From Mixophyes australis (Eukaryota; Chordata; Amphibia; Anura; Limnodynastidae), in the NCBI GenBank assembly GCA_036250195.1, contig JAVHZZ010000004.1, positions 158,563,227 through 158,627,226 on the forward strand: DNA of 64,000 nucleotides, read 5' to 3'. The notes under the pieces were generated by a model. That model worked only from the letters and a program-made list of their open reading frames with translations, did no database searches and was not told where the DNA came from. Below are positions 11,129 to 20,710 of the stretch, one piece after another. A program made the position numbers and the translations under genes. Positions within the stretch are counted from its first letter, which is position 1, and each line of letters opens with the position of its first letter.

Positions 11129-11417
11129 CTATATGAGGAAAGAAAAAACCCATTTTTATTATATTGAATGAACACAAGTTCGTTCTACTAGAGGGCCAAC
11201 TATCATGTGCTCACCTTGGACACTGCTTGAAATTGCTTTTTGTTGGTGTCCCTCTTGCGTTTTCTCCTGCATACTGCCATGCTGTTCCAAAGCATCTGCT
11301 AATTAGACACCATTTTTTTATTACAACGGAACAGGATTCTCCTTACATTGTGCTAAGGCTTTACAAGGACTTATAATTACATTCTTTACACTCCACTTTC
11401 ATTTCTCCAATTTCTAC

Positions 11418-11509
11418 CTCTGTTTTTTGTTGTTTTACAGACACTACGGCTTCCTCCATTTTAGCTTTTTCAGTAGCTGTGCAGCACACTTCATTGTGTG
11501 TTCTTCTTT
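11418..11509 (-). other. Candidate internal exon, unknown protein
   Basis: Minus-strand open segment of 30 codons plus 2 nt, between an acceptor-like TTTACAG (11510-11516) and a donor-like GAG|GTAGAAAT (at 11417). It encodes a Lys/Glu-rich stretch (EKAKMEEAVVSVKQQKTE) that could be helical. The function is unknown, and its phase does not join cleanly to the candidate exon at 10944-11128. Confidence 0.18.
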
Positions 11510-11874
11510 CTGTAAATAGATGTCAAAGCTTTATTAATCATACTAATCTTTATTTTTTACCGTTATTTACTAACACCGTTCACTAACGTATTTTAAGCAT
11601 TTGTAATAACCACTTTTAATATTCACTTTTTTTAATGTTGTTTTGAATTCTCGAAAAGCCTCCTCTGTTCTTTATTTTTTAAGTCGGATCAGTGTTTTTG
11701 TATTTGGAATTTCTTTCCTGTTTTGCCGAGTTTATCCTTTATCTGTTTTTTTGGTACTTAACTTTTCTGTTTTTTCTGTATTTTCTCTTTTGACAATCAT
11801 AGTCGTACTGGTCCAGCATTCCCACCATCATCTGCATTTTTCTTGGACTCATTGGCTTTGCTCTTTTGATGTCT

Positions 11875-12094
11875 AATAAAGAACTGGAAGTTGCTCAAAT
11901 CAATTTATAGGCTATAACAGGTGCATGAAAGGGTGGGGTTATCCTAAAAGGAAAAAACACAGACAAATTCCCCCAGCACACTGCTATAGCCAGCAACAGA
12001 TCTGCTATTTCTACTGTAGATAAAAATGCAAAAGTCTTGGTTGCACACATTTGCAAATGTATGTTGAAGCCACCCACTACTCCATGGTGCTTTT
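11875..12094. repeat. 220-bp direct repeat, copy 1
   Basis: Nearly identical to 12266-12485 (about four visible substitutions over 220 bp), with an offset of 391 bp. On the minus strand both copies keep the same open frame of about 60 codons ending in TAA. The frame resembles no known family and its conservation may simply reflect recent duplication. A diverged inverted copy lies at 8378-8513. Confidence 0.85.
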
Positions 12095-12265
12095 GCTAAT
12101 AGAGTGGTCCTACTCTAAACAATGAGAGTCCCATATATTTGGGCCATACATATGTGTTTTTAAATTGAGAGCTAACTTACCAAAGAGGTACCCCAGAAAC
12201 ATCCAAATAGCAATCCAATGTCAGTACTCCCCCTCAGCTACTGACACCAACATGCCTCTCAGACA

Positions 12266-12485
12266 AATAAAGAACTGGAAGTTGCTCAAATCAATTTATA
12301 GGCTATAACAGGTGCATGAAAGGGTGGGGTTATCCTAAAATGAAAAAACACAGACAAATTCCCCCAGCACACTGCTATAGCCAGCAACAGATCTGCTATT
12401 TCTACTGTAGATAAAAATGCAAAAGTCTTGGTTGCACACATTTGCAAATGTATGTTGAAGCCACCCACCACTCCACGGTGCTTTA
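12266..12485. repeat. 220-bp direct repeat, copy 2
   Basis: Second member of the pair with 11875-12094. The 171 bp between the copies is not repeated. Possible origins are a recent tandem duplication or ends of one element; no target duplication was found. Confidence 0.85.
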
Positions 12486-13130
12486 GCTGTCTGTTAATTG
12501 TATTTCCTCCTCTCCATCTCCATCCTCCGCCACTCCTCCATCACTGTTCATTTTTTCCCGCACTTGTCCACCATCCACCACCCTTTTTGTACCACAACCA
12601 TCAGACTGGCTCCTCTCTAATTCTATAGACTCATGCATGGACGTTCACAGTTGGTATGGACCAATCATGGCAGGTATAGAATGGAGCATTGTGGGTAAAC
12701 ATTTATTCGTGTATATACTACACATAACTTTCCGTAGAATATGAAGGGATACTATGAACATTTTACCTGCTTTCATCGCTATTACAGCAAGGTACATACT
12801 TTACAGCACAAGAATTTTGGAAATGTTTCTTGGCTTGTGTATATCTTAAATATGACAGCACATAATTTTTTTAATGTATGTAGTTTTTGGTGGTGTGTAT
12901 TTAATCAGCTGGTAGAAGTGTGTTTATTATTGATACATATTCATGCTACAAAACTTTTTTTTTTTGGGAGGGAATTCTTATATATGACTATATATTGTAA
13001 CAAAAGGAGGCATTTAGCTGGCAATATGCAGAGAAAGCAGGGAAGTAGAGTAAAACATTGGCACAGTTATGTACCTAGGTGGAGATTAAACCAGGTAAAA
13101 ACATATGTGTAGTTTAAAATTGGTTTACTT
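12486..13130. other. No gene seen
   Basis: Starts with a C/T-rich stretch (12500-12600), then AT-rich sequence. The open frame at 12741-13112 has no recognisable domain. Confidence 0.5.
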
Positions 13131-13131
13131 A

Positions 13132-13493
13132 CATGATTTAAAAGCTGCTTCCTCTCAGCAAACAGACAGGGTGGGTCTGATAGTCTAAACAGAGCCAGGG
13201 ATGGGCGTTTCCTTTTAAAGTGAAGGTGGGTGTGTCGCCTGTCCATCAAGCTAGGCCTGTGGGAGGAGTGTCAGGTATAAAACCCTGCTTGTTTCATTGT
13301 TCAGGGAGATCAACGCTGGGCTAGCTGGCTGATCTGTACAGAGAGCTGGACTATGTATAGTAAGCGTTGAGGGTCTCCATAATTGCTGTGCAAGTATACG
13401 GTGTCAAAACATTATTAACATCCTGACAATAAAAACCATAAAAAGGAAGAAGTTGTACGCGTGTGCTTCTGCAGTAGCGGGCTCTTGCCACAA
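13132..13493 (+). mobile_element. Possible solo LTR (TATA and poly(A) signal)
   Basis: A promoter-like block: TATA box GGTATAAAACC at 13275-13285, a plausible transcribed region, an AATAAA at 13427-13432, a GT-rich stretch after it, and an end at GCCACA before a (TA)n tract. This TATA-to-poly(A) spacing suits an LTR. No target duplication or second copy is seen, so a truncated promoter of another kind is possible. Confidence 0.4.
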
Positions 13494-13495
13494 TA

Positions 13496-13532
<37 letters not shown>

Positions 13533-13536
13533 ACAC

Positions 13537-13567
<31 letters not shown>
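13494..13567. repeat. (TA)n microsatellite
   Basis: TA dinucleotide tract with short TTTATA interruptions, abutting the end of the PLE terminal copy. Confidence 0.95.
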
Positions 13568-13571
<4 letters not shown>

Positions 13572-13690
13572 TATAATTAGGAGGCACTCACGGGACTTTT
13601 CCAGATTATTAAAGTATTTATTCTATTAAAAATTGGTCCACGTTTCGGCTCCACACAGCCCTTTATCAAGGCTAACACCACAGTGAACCA
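13568..13690 (-). mobile_element. PLE terminal repeat (3' end of the element) with hammerhead-like motif
   Basis: The first 80 bp are an inverted copy of 15795-15868, so the PLE is bounded by inverted terminal copies, a known arrangement of PLE pseudo-LTRs. Read on the minus strand from 13670, it has TTGATAA (13663-13669), a 4-bp stem GGCT/AGCC with a 6-nt loop (13647-13660), and GAAA (13643-13646). This is the order of the hammerhead ribozyme core: CUGAUGA, stem II, GAAA. The first core box matches 5 of 7, so it is probably inactive. Confidence 0.65.
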
Positions 13691-13781
13691 AACACCCTTA
13701 TATACCCTATACAGTGGGAGTGAACCAATCAAACAATCACCAGCTGTGCAAATTGGCTAAACAAGGTGCAAAGCAGACCAA

Positions 13782-14013
13782 GGGGGGTATTCAATTGTTA
13801 GCGAGAACCGCTAAAATCCGGCGCTCGAAAAATATTACCGTTAATACGGTAATATTGTGCGTAAATACCGTTAATACGGCAATTTATTCGCTGGATTTCA
13901 GCTCGCAGCTCAGGGAGCTGCGAGCTGAAATCCAGCGAGATATTACCGTATTAACGGTAATATTTTTTGAGCGCGGGATTTTAGTGGTTCTGGCTAACAA
14001 TTGAATACCCCCC
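13782..14013. mobile_element. Foldback MITE inside the PLE 3' region
   Basis: A 232-bp near-palindrome. The ends are GGGGGGTATTCAATTGTTAG and its complement, and the centre is gctcgcagctcagggagctg. Several internal 'taccgttaatacggtaat' units are themselves palindromic. CAA flanks both ends (13779-13781 and 14014-14016), a 3-bp duplication suggesting a PIF/Harbinger-like origin. It is an insertion in the older PLE. Confidence 0.75.
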
Positions 14014-14016
14014 CAA

Positions 14017-14546
14017 GAAGAAAAAAACTTTTTTAAATAAATCAACAGCTAATGAGCTAAGTGAGCTAACGGAATACCAGAGAAACCTATAAAGACAAAA
14101 CTGATGCAATATATACAAGCAGTAATTAGTATATAATAGATCTATATATAACTGTTCACTAAGAATTGCAACAAATTAGACAAGTAAAAAATACCTTGTA
14201 GCATTAAAGTGCAATATATTACATACAGTAGATATTAATATGTCATTGGATATTCAGTTATAATCACAGGAAAGATAATACAAAACATTTGAATAATTAG
14301 CGTAAACTATCTATATAAAGGTTTGTTGCTATCTGTTATAGCAAACCCATATACATCACTAAATCCAAAAAAAAACCATGCACAATTCTGGTGTATAAAA
14401 TATATACTAACTTGTATAAGTCAACCAAAAAGTAAGAAAGATGAATCACAATGTAAAAGAATATTACCACCAAATAAGAAAGGCATAAAAACAAAGATCA
14501 AACAACTAGAGCACTGTAAATAAACATAATGTAAATGTTTTTGTTT
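14017..14546 (-). mobile_element. PLE 3' untranslated region (inferred)
   Basis: AT-rich, non-coding sequence between the endonuclease stop and the terminal repeat. It is assigned to the PLE only by position. Confidence 0.45.
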
Positions 14547-15068
14547 TTATAAAAAACAACCAAGATAATTCTCATTATTTAGCCCACCAGGGGCTAACGT
14601 ATTCAGTTGGGCAATCCAGCGGGCTTCGCGTTGTAGAAGTATTTTGGGTCTGTTGCCACCTCTGGACAGTGGTGGCACATGATCAATTATTATGCACCTC
14701 AAACTTGTGACCTGATTGGATAGGTGTAAAAAATGTCTTGCAACCGGTTTATCTGATGTTTGATCTCTATAGGCCGCTCTAATGGATGATCTGTGATTAG
14801 CAAAACGCTCCCGGAAACTGCAGATCGTTTTTCCTACATAGGCTAGGCCACAGGGGCAATAAAGGATATAAACCAAGAACACTGAAGCACAAGTGAGGCG
14901 GTATTTAATAGCATATCTCCTGTATGTGTGAGGATCCTGAAAATGAGTCCCAGTCAGTAATCTATTACAGGTGGTACATCCACTACATTTAAAACACTCC
15001 ACTTTCATAGGGGGCAACCATGATTGGATCGTTGGAGTATATGCTGCTTTGCAGTCCGCATGTACCAA
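14547..15068 (-). pseudogene. PLE GIY-YIG endonuclease domain
   Basis: C-terminal part of a Penelope-like polyprotein. The frame reads a Cys-rich linker (CFKCSGCTTC, near residue 20), then the GIY-YIG nuclease core: VYILYCPCGLAYVGKT with the two family tyrosines and glycines, followed by RERFANHRSSI, where the conserved Arg and His are expected, and a distal segment with EARWIAQLNTL containing the conserved Glu and Asn region. In PLEs this domain nicks the target DNA. It shares its frame with the RT at 15078-15803 and is separated from it by one TGA and three codons. The frame here has no ATG, which supports reading it as part of a longer polyprotein. It ends with a normal-looking C terminus. 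Confidence 0.9.
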
Positions 15069-15077
15069 ATAGTCACG

Positions 15078-15803
15078 TCAATTTTTACCTCGTCTATAGG
15101 CAAACATCAGTTTCTTAGCCATTGATGGAGGTAGACTTTTGTCTGTGGCTATAAGCGGCCAATGGGTTTGAATAGTTTTCTTAATTATATTGGAGGCCAA
15201 GGTGTATCCAGTGTTAATCAGGAAGCGATCCCCTTTGTTTTTCTTATTATTAGAGTCACTATTCCCAGAATGAAAAGTGGCAAGTGCTCTCTTTAAACAG
15301 TTGGAAACATCCGTCTGTTTATACCCTCTCTGTAGAAAGGACTCAACCATTTGAGCGAGTTGTTGATCTGCTAGAGTGCTATCTGAATTAATGCGGAGAA
15401 TACTCAGAAATTGGGAATATAGAAGTCCCTTCTTGAATGGCACAGGATGAAAACTGGTTGCATGCAAATAAGAGTTCCGGTCAGTCGTTTTTTTATACAC
15501 TGTAGTAGTCAGGCGTCCATCTTGTTTCATGATCATCAGGTCCAAGAAATGGATACTATTTAAGTCATATTCAAAAGTAAATTTGATTGGTGAATCTACT
15601 GCATTAATAGATTCAATCATTTCAAGAAATTGCACCTCAGTGCCCATCCAGATGAGAAAAAGGTCATCAATGAAACGTCTAAAGAATGCAATCTGGTGTC
15701 CGAACCTAGTCAAGATGTGTTCCTGCTCAAAATGTTGCCTATATATGTTCGCATAGCTGGGGGCCATATTTGACCCCATTGTGGAGCCCGAAATGTTGAC
15801 CAA
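15078..15803 (-). pseudogene. PLE reverse transcriptase domain, 5'-truncated
   Basis: Penelope-type RT. Near the start it reads GSTMGSNMAPSYANIY (the PLE form of the motif before the catalytic box). It then has FRRFIDDLFLIW with the two catalytic aspartates, a downstream HFLDLMI motif, and a thumb-like region (YLHATSFHP, where the P and H are usual). The fingers and N-terminal part are missing: upstream of about 15795 the sequence switches abruptly to an inverted copy of the element's own 3' end. A TGA at 15078-15080 separates it from the endonuclease in the same frame. It is otherwise open for 241 codons, so the copy is not very old. Confidence 0.9.
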
Positions 15804-15868
15804 TTTTTAATGGAATAAATACTTTAATAATCTGGAAAAGTCCTGTGATTGCCTCCTAATTATACTAT
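15795..15868 (+). mobile_element. Inverted copy of the PLE terminal repeat
   Basis: Reverse complement of 13568-13641 with few differences. It joins the RT exactly where RT wording (tttcgggctccaca) resembles terminal-repeat wording (tttcggctccaca), so the junction lies in microhomology. The sequence to its right up to the (TA)n tract may also be PLE-derived. Confidence 0.8.
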
Positions 15869-15944
15869 TTTTTATGTTATTGGAGCTCCTGCACCCAGGC
15901 TGGAGAAATATCTACAAACGTGAGTGCCTTTCCTGTTATGTGTT

Positions 15945-15945
15945 T

Positions 15946-16012
<67 letters not shown>

Positions 16013-16022
16013 TTATATATAT

Positions 16023-16084
<62 letters not shown>
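15945..16084. repeat. Long (TA)n tract with an embedded (CA)n
   Basis: Almost pure TA with one ACACACAC patch (16023-16037). It produces spurious Tyr/Ile-repeat open frames on the plus strand. Confidence 0.95.
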
Positions 16085-16089
<5 letters not shown>

Positions 16090-16781
16090 GATGTACTGCA
16101 ATGGCATCTGACCAAAAAGTTGAGCTCCTGAAGGACTTCATTGAGGTCTACAGATCTCTACTGTTGCAGGAACCTAAAAGACAAAGATTATTTAACTTTG
16201 TACATGCATGCAATTTTGTACTCACTACTTTACATTTTGTTTTCATTACACAGCCTGCTGTCTTATCTGAAGCAGTAATCTCTGATGTGGCAGAGCAACA
16301 TGATGCACCTATGCATGCCAGCCAGCTAACATTAGACAGCCAGAAAATCCCATATGTACTAAAACAGCCACAAGGTATTGAAATGAGGGGGAAAAAGGGT
16401 ACGCAATCTCGAACAAAGTGATCTAGTAACAGAAAAGATGGTAGTGTGTGCTAATCATTTGATGGTGCAAAATCCATGCCAACATGATTTTGATCTGCTT
16501 GGAGCAACGCTTGCAAGCAAAATGAGAAGTGCTAGCAGACCAATGCGCATAGAGATGGAACAGTTGGTGTATAATATCATTTGTAGGGCAGTCATCAACA
16601 TCCATCCACACACAGGAGCGAGGACATTTCAGACAGGAACCATCATATACATTTTGGCCAATCCACATGCAACATCTCATCATGGGAAGACAATCAGTTA
16701 CCCCACAATCCTACATGACTTCCACACTTATGGACAAAAGTATGTGACAGTATACAGGGCATTCATCCCCAAACGAAAATA
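16085..16781 (+). pseudogene. PIF/Harbinger companion protein remnant with BESS-like region
   Basis: Two successive plus-strand frames (16101-16421, then 16438-16782 in another frame) read one broken protein. The second contains DFDLLGATLASKMRSASRP then MRIEMEQLVYNIIC, which resembles the BESS domain found after MADF/Myb-like domains in DNA-binding companions of PIF/Harbinger transposons. In that family the companion is encoded beside the transposase and helps it enter the nucleus and bind DNA. The transposase remnant on the opposite strand 130 bp further on supports this. The N-terminal DNA-binding domain is missing or lost at the (TA)n tract. The family assignment is inferred. Confidence 0.5.
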
Positions 16782-16904
16782 GCTAAATTTTGCACTATGA
16801 ACAGCTGTGAACTCCTTAATTGTTTTAATTGCATTGCACATTTTTTTTATAATCTGTATACTTTCTATTTTAATAAAATATTCTTTTACAAATACTGAAT
16901 ATTT

Positions 16905-17369
16905 CTTTTACCAACCTTCATATACTGTCCACGCAGAACTAGAACTATAGCGTCACAGGTTTCAGGTATTATCAAACCCAGAGCTTGAGGTGAAATTGCT
17001 GTGCTGTATTTGAGATCAGCCAGTGTCCTTCCTGTGGCCAAAATCTGAGGATAGCAACCAGTCTCTGCTCAGCAGAAATGGGTCTCCTTAAACGGGGGTC
17101 CTCCTTCTAGATAGTTGTTGACAAGTTGGAGCAGTTCCTGAAATGTGGGTTCATTCATCCTCAGAAAATTCCTGAAGTCATCTGGGTCATTGTGCCATTT
17201 CTCCTATTTCAGGGGCATATGAAGAAATTAGTCTCTTCTCTGGAACTAGTCTTTGGTCTAACAAGAACCAATTCTTTCTCCTTCTTTCCCTTTGGGTCTG
17301 TGCTTGCAGCCTTCTTGCTATAGTGAGTAGCAAAAGACCACGAGCATGCTGTAGTCCAACAGTATTCAT
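16905..17369 (-). pseudogene. PIF/Harbinger transposase N-terminal remnant
   Basis: Minus-strand frames, joined by at least three frameshifts, give segments characteristic of Harbinger transposases in the right order: RRRKNWFLLDQRL (about 17290), DDFRNFLRMNEPTFQELL (about 17180-17130), RLRRPISAEQRLVAILRF (about 17095-17045) and TLADLKYSTAISPQALGLII then PETCDAI (about 17025-16950). This part precedes the DDE nuclease core, which is absent: the sequence changes at about 16905. It runs towards the BESS-like gene at 16085-16781, so the pair is convergent. In full-length elements the two genes are usually adjacent in either relative orientation. Confidence 0.85.
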
Positions 17370-20260
17370 TACGTATATAAAAAAAAATCGTTAATGTGCA
17401 CTAATGAGCGAACGTACACTATACACAAAGATGTGTTATACAATGAATGGCAATGACGTATTTCCTTTTCCAGAATCTGAGTTTGTAGCAGTTTTTGCAG
17501 GTAAGGTTTAGCCTTTTATTTAAATGTAATTGACATATCGGTGCAGGGAGCCTATATATCATTTCACTGTGTACTGAATCGCAATGATTTGAGATGACAT
17601 TATGTCTGAAAAAAATTGTTTAAAAAGTGTATAGTGTGTATCCGTGAAAGGATCAACCGATGCAGCCTTCGGTCGTAGATACAATCGTTGTAAATAACAC
17701 ACTTGTCAGAAAATTATTCAGTGTGTGAGTAATGCCTAGATGTTACATTGATGTTTATCATTGAAAATGATAAAGAATGTGTTGCTGCCTTTTTAAGTAA
17801 GACAAAAGAGAACAAACTCTTAGATGATCAAGTGTTATATAGAAATTACTGGTATGAAAACAGCTTAAAGACACTTTTCCTTAGATCAGGGCAACCAAAG
17901 ATATCCATTCTAATTATGCAACTTAGGAATCTTAACACAACTTGTGCAGAAAAGTGCTCACCTCTGCCTCTGAAATGTGTCTCTTATGGAGGAGGTAATG
18001 GAATATACTCATATAACAAAGTTTCCAGCGTAAACACACATTTTTGCATTTTTAGCTAGATTACATCTATGACCTAAGAAGAATTTGCCAGCAAACATTG
18101 TATCTTTGAAGCATCTCATATTTCGATGAATCTGAGGAAAGTAATATTTAAAGACTGGATATTTTCTATATAGACGCAAACAATAGCAGTCATTATTTTT
18201 CTAGTAATTATAGCATCAAGGAAATTTTGCAAATATGAGTTTGTAAGTCTAACAATTATGATGACATTAGTGAGTTTATTACAAAGGCAGGAAATATTAA
18301 GATATCTGGTCTTAAATCATAAACAAGTCTATTTTGTTTTGTGATCTTGGCGGCTTATGCTGGCATCATGTGCTGAGCCTTTTATTCCTTGGAGGTATAT
18401 GGCATCCTATGACATTTGCCAGAATCCTTTTTATTGCTGCCATTTTATTTACAAACTATTTAAGATTTTTGCTTATGAATAAACTAACTGGTTGCAGTCT
18501 GTTCCAATTGTTTAACAACATTGTTTCTTCATTCATCCTTTTAATATATCTGTGACTATTGTAAAAGCTCTTCTTATTTTATTCACATTCTTCCTCTTAG
18601 TAAGAAAACTGTGCCAGTCCATTTGTTCCTGGCCACCTGTCTTAGTCTAGTTGGGAATTTAACTGTGTTCTAATTTAACTATTTCTGTGTTCAAGAGAGA
18701 CAATGTTGTCTTAGCAACAACACCTATAGCTCCATGTAGAATACCCTTTAAACTGGTAGCTTATTGACAGACCATACCATGTTTTACACCTCACCCCCAT
18801 GTGATATGCATATCTATACATTGCTATTTCTGATTGCAGTGTGTACCTCCTGTTAGTAAGGTAAACACATATTATTAACTTATTGATCAATTAGTTGACT
18901 CGCAGTTTACCTTGTATGCACCACCAGACAAGTATCAGCTTATGATATTTTCTTGTAAAGCAATGGAAACTGACATATCAGCCAATACAATAGAAGGAAG
19001 ATCTTGCAAATATACTGATAACATTTGAATGATGCAGCACTATTGCCTTTTCTTATTATTTGCTTAAACATACATTTGACCATTAGCTACATTAAATATG
19101 AAAATGATCCTTATCCCCCGCCTCAATAAACGAATCAGTTCAGCTTTAAAGAGTAGAGTGTAATTTACATATCACCTTTGATCTGTTTAAACCTAAATTA
19201 CTCAATGTAACTGTTTGCAGCAGATAATTTACCACATTGTAAAGGGATATTGAAGTTAAAGAATTTATTTTTTGCAGCAACCCACTTCACAGTCAGCTAC
19301 CACTTTCTAGTTTCCTGTCTTCTATGTCTTTTTGAAAAATCGTTATTAATAACTTAACAAAACTACAGTACACTAATTATTGTGATAAAAATATGAACAA
19401 GCACTTTTCTAACACTCTTACTCAAAAAAGTACATACAATCAGGGATGCCAAGATGGAGGCAGGACCTGACTGGTTGGAATGACTATGATGGGGGCAGAT
19501 GAGGTTTTACATGAAATCTACCAAAATGAAATTTACTTTCAAGGTACTTTAATGAGCTGGCATCGAAAGAGTTTGGGATGCATGAATGTGTTTCTAATTT
19601 TAAATGGCACTGTATGTACGGCACATTGCACAATCTTATGTACACATACATCTTGGTTTCCAGAATAGGAAACTAAAATATTTGTTACTTTGAATAAAGG
19701 CAGCCTGATGGCCTCTTATTGCCAATAATTATACAAAGCATGAGTTAATATAGAGCAAGCAATGTGCTAGGGGATAAAGTAAATATTTACATGAATTTAC
19801 TGAGCCTGTGTGCAAGAATAGTGGCTGCGCCTCCTTTTATGTAACATGGTGAGAATGGCGGGTAACATATATGACAAGATGAGAGTGGAGATGGCATTAT
19901 GACGTAGGCACCCCCGCTCTTCCCTTGTTACAAATGCTCTTCCACCATCCTCCACATTGTAATGTGTCCCCAAGCCCCCACCTCCACATATTCATATGTG
20001 CTGTGGTGTCCAGTCAGTGAGGGCTCTGGTCTTTTCAGTAGCTCTTACTTCTACTCTCCATGTGGGCGAATTCTGTATATAGTACCATAGACTCTTACTG
20101 ATAATATCACCAACGTCATACACAGACCACCTACATAATGGAGAAGCAGCATTGGCTACATCTGTGTAATGCAGTGCAGCACTCTGACCCTTCCTTTAAC
20201 AGTTTTTGTGTCACAGCAAAAATTGCTGGCTGGCTTTTAATAAATAGACTGATTTCCCCC
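17370..20260. other. Long interval without recognisable genes
   Basis: AT-rich sequence. The start (17390-17720) has wording such as 'gtgtatccgtgaaagg' that may be the terminal part of the Harbinger element. The open frames at 17748-18059 and 18334-18555 show no domain I know. Confidence 0.55.
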
Positions 20261-20269
20261 CACACATTG

Positions 20270-20535
20270 CATTATTAGACTCTATAACATAATAGTAGCC
20301 CCCATCAACCCAACATAATATGAATAGCCTCCACATTTAATAAAAAAGAGACACTCATATTAAATCAATCACCCTTACCTGCTGCTATGTTACATAAATA
20401 GCACTTACATTTCATTAATAGCCCCCACCAATTTTCACATTACATAAATAGCTACCACCAGCACCCACATTGCATTAATACCCCACCAGACCCCATAATA
20501 TATTAAACTCCCTCAGATCCCTCGTTAGATTAATA
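20270..20535. repeat. Degenerate tandem stretch (attaatagcccccacc-like)
   Basis: Diverged units with the theme 'acattaatagcccccacca'. The same theme occurs at 38640-38950 and 40060-40220 and may derive from arrays inside hAT elements like the one at 59351-60761. Confidence 0.5.
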
Positions 20536-20564
20536 GCCTTATTACACTACCTTTGTGGAAATTT

Positions 20565-20710
20565 AGAAGTGACGGTATGGAAATTTAGATGTGGCGGTAT
20601 GAAAAATGTAATGGGACTGGAAGTGAATGGAATTTAATAGTTTTACAATGAAGTCAGTGGGAGAAGTGGCTATATGCCATACCACCATATACACCCTCAC
20701 TTCGACCACT
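20565..20710. repeat. Dispersed repeat shared with 24395-24490
   Basis: The stretch around 'ggaaatttagaagtgacggt' and 'gaatggaatttaatag' is the reverse complement of 24420-24485 with modest divergence. Probably an end of a DNA transposon. Not classified. Confidence 0.55.

Noticed and set aside
11895..12471. Conserved 60-codon frame in both 220-bp repeats as a real small gene
   Set aside because: The copies are almost identical at the DNA level, so frame conservation carries no evidence of selection, and no domain is recognised.
15874..16131. Open frames rich in Ile/Tyr
   Set aside because: Translation of a (TA)n microsatellite. Only the downstream part from about 16100 was kept as a transposon gene remnant.
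17748..18059. 103-codon open frame
   Set aside because: Composition is as expected from AT-rich DNA; no motif or conserved pattern was seen.
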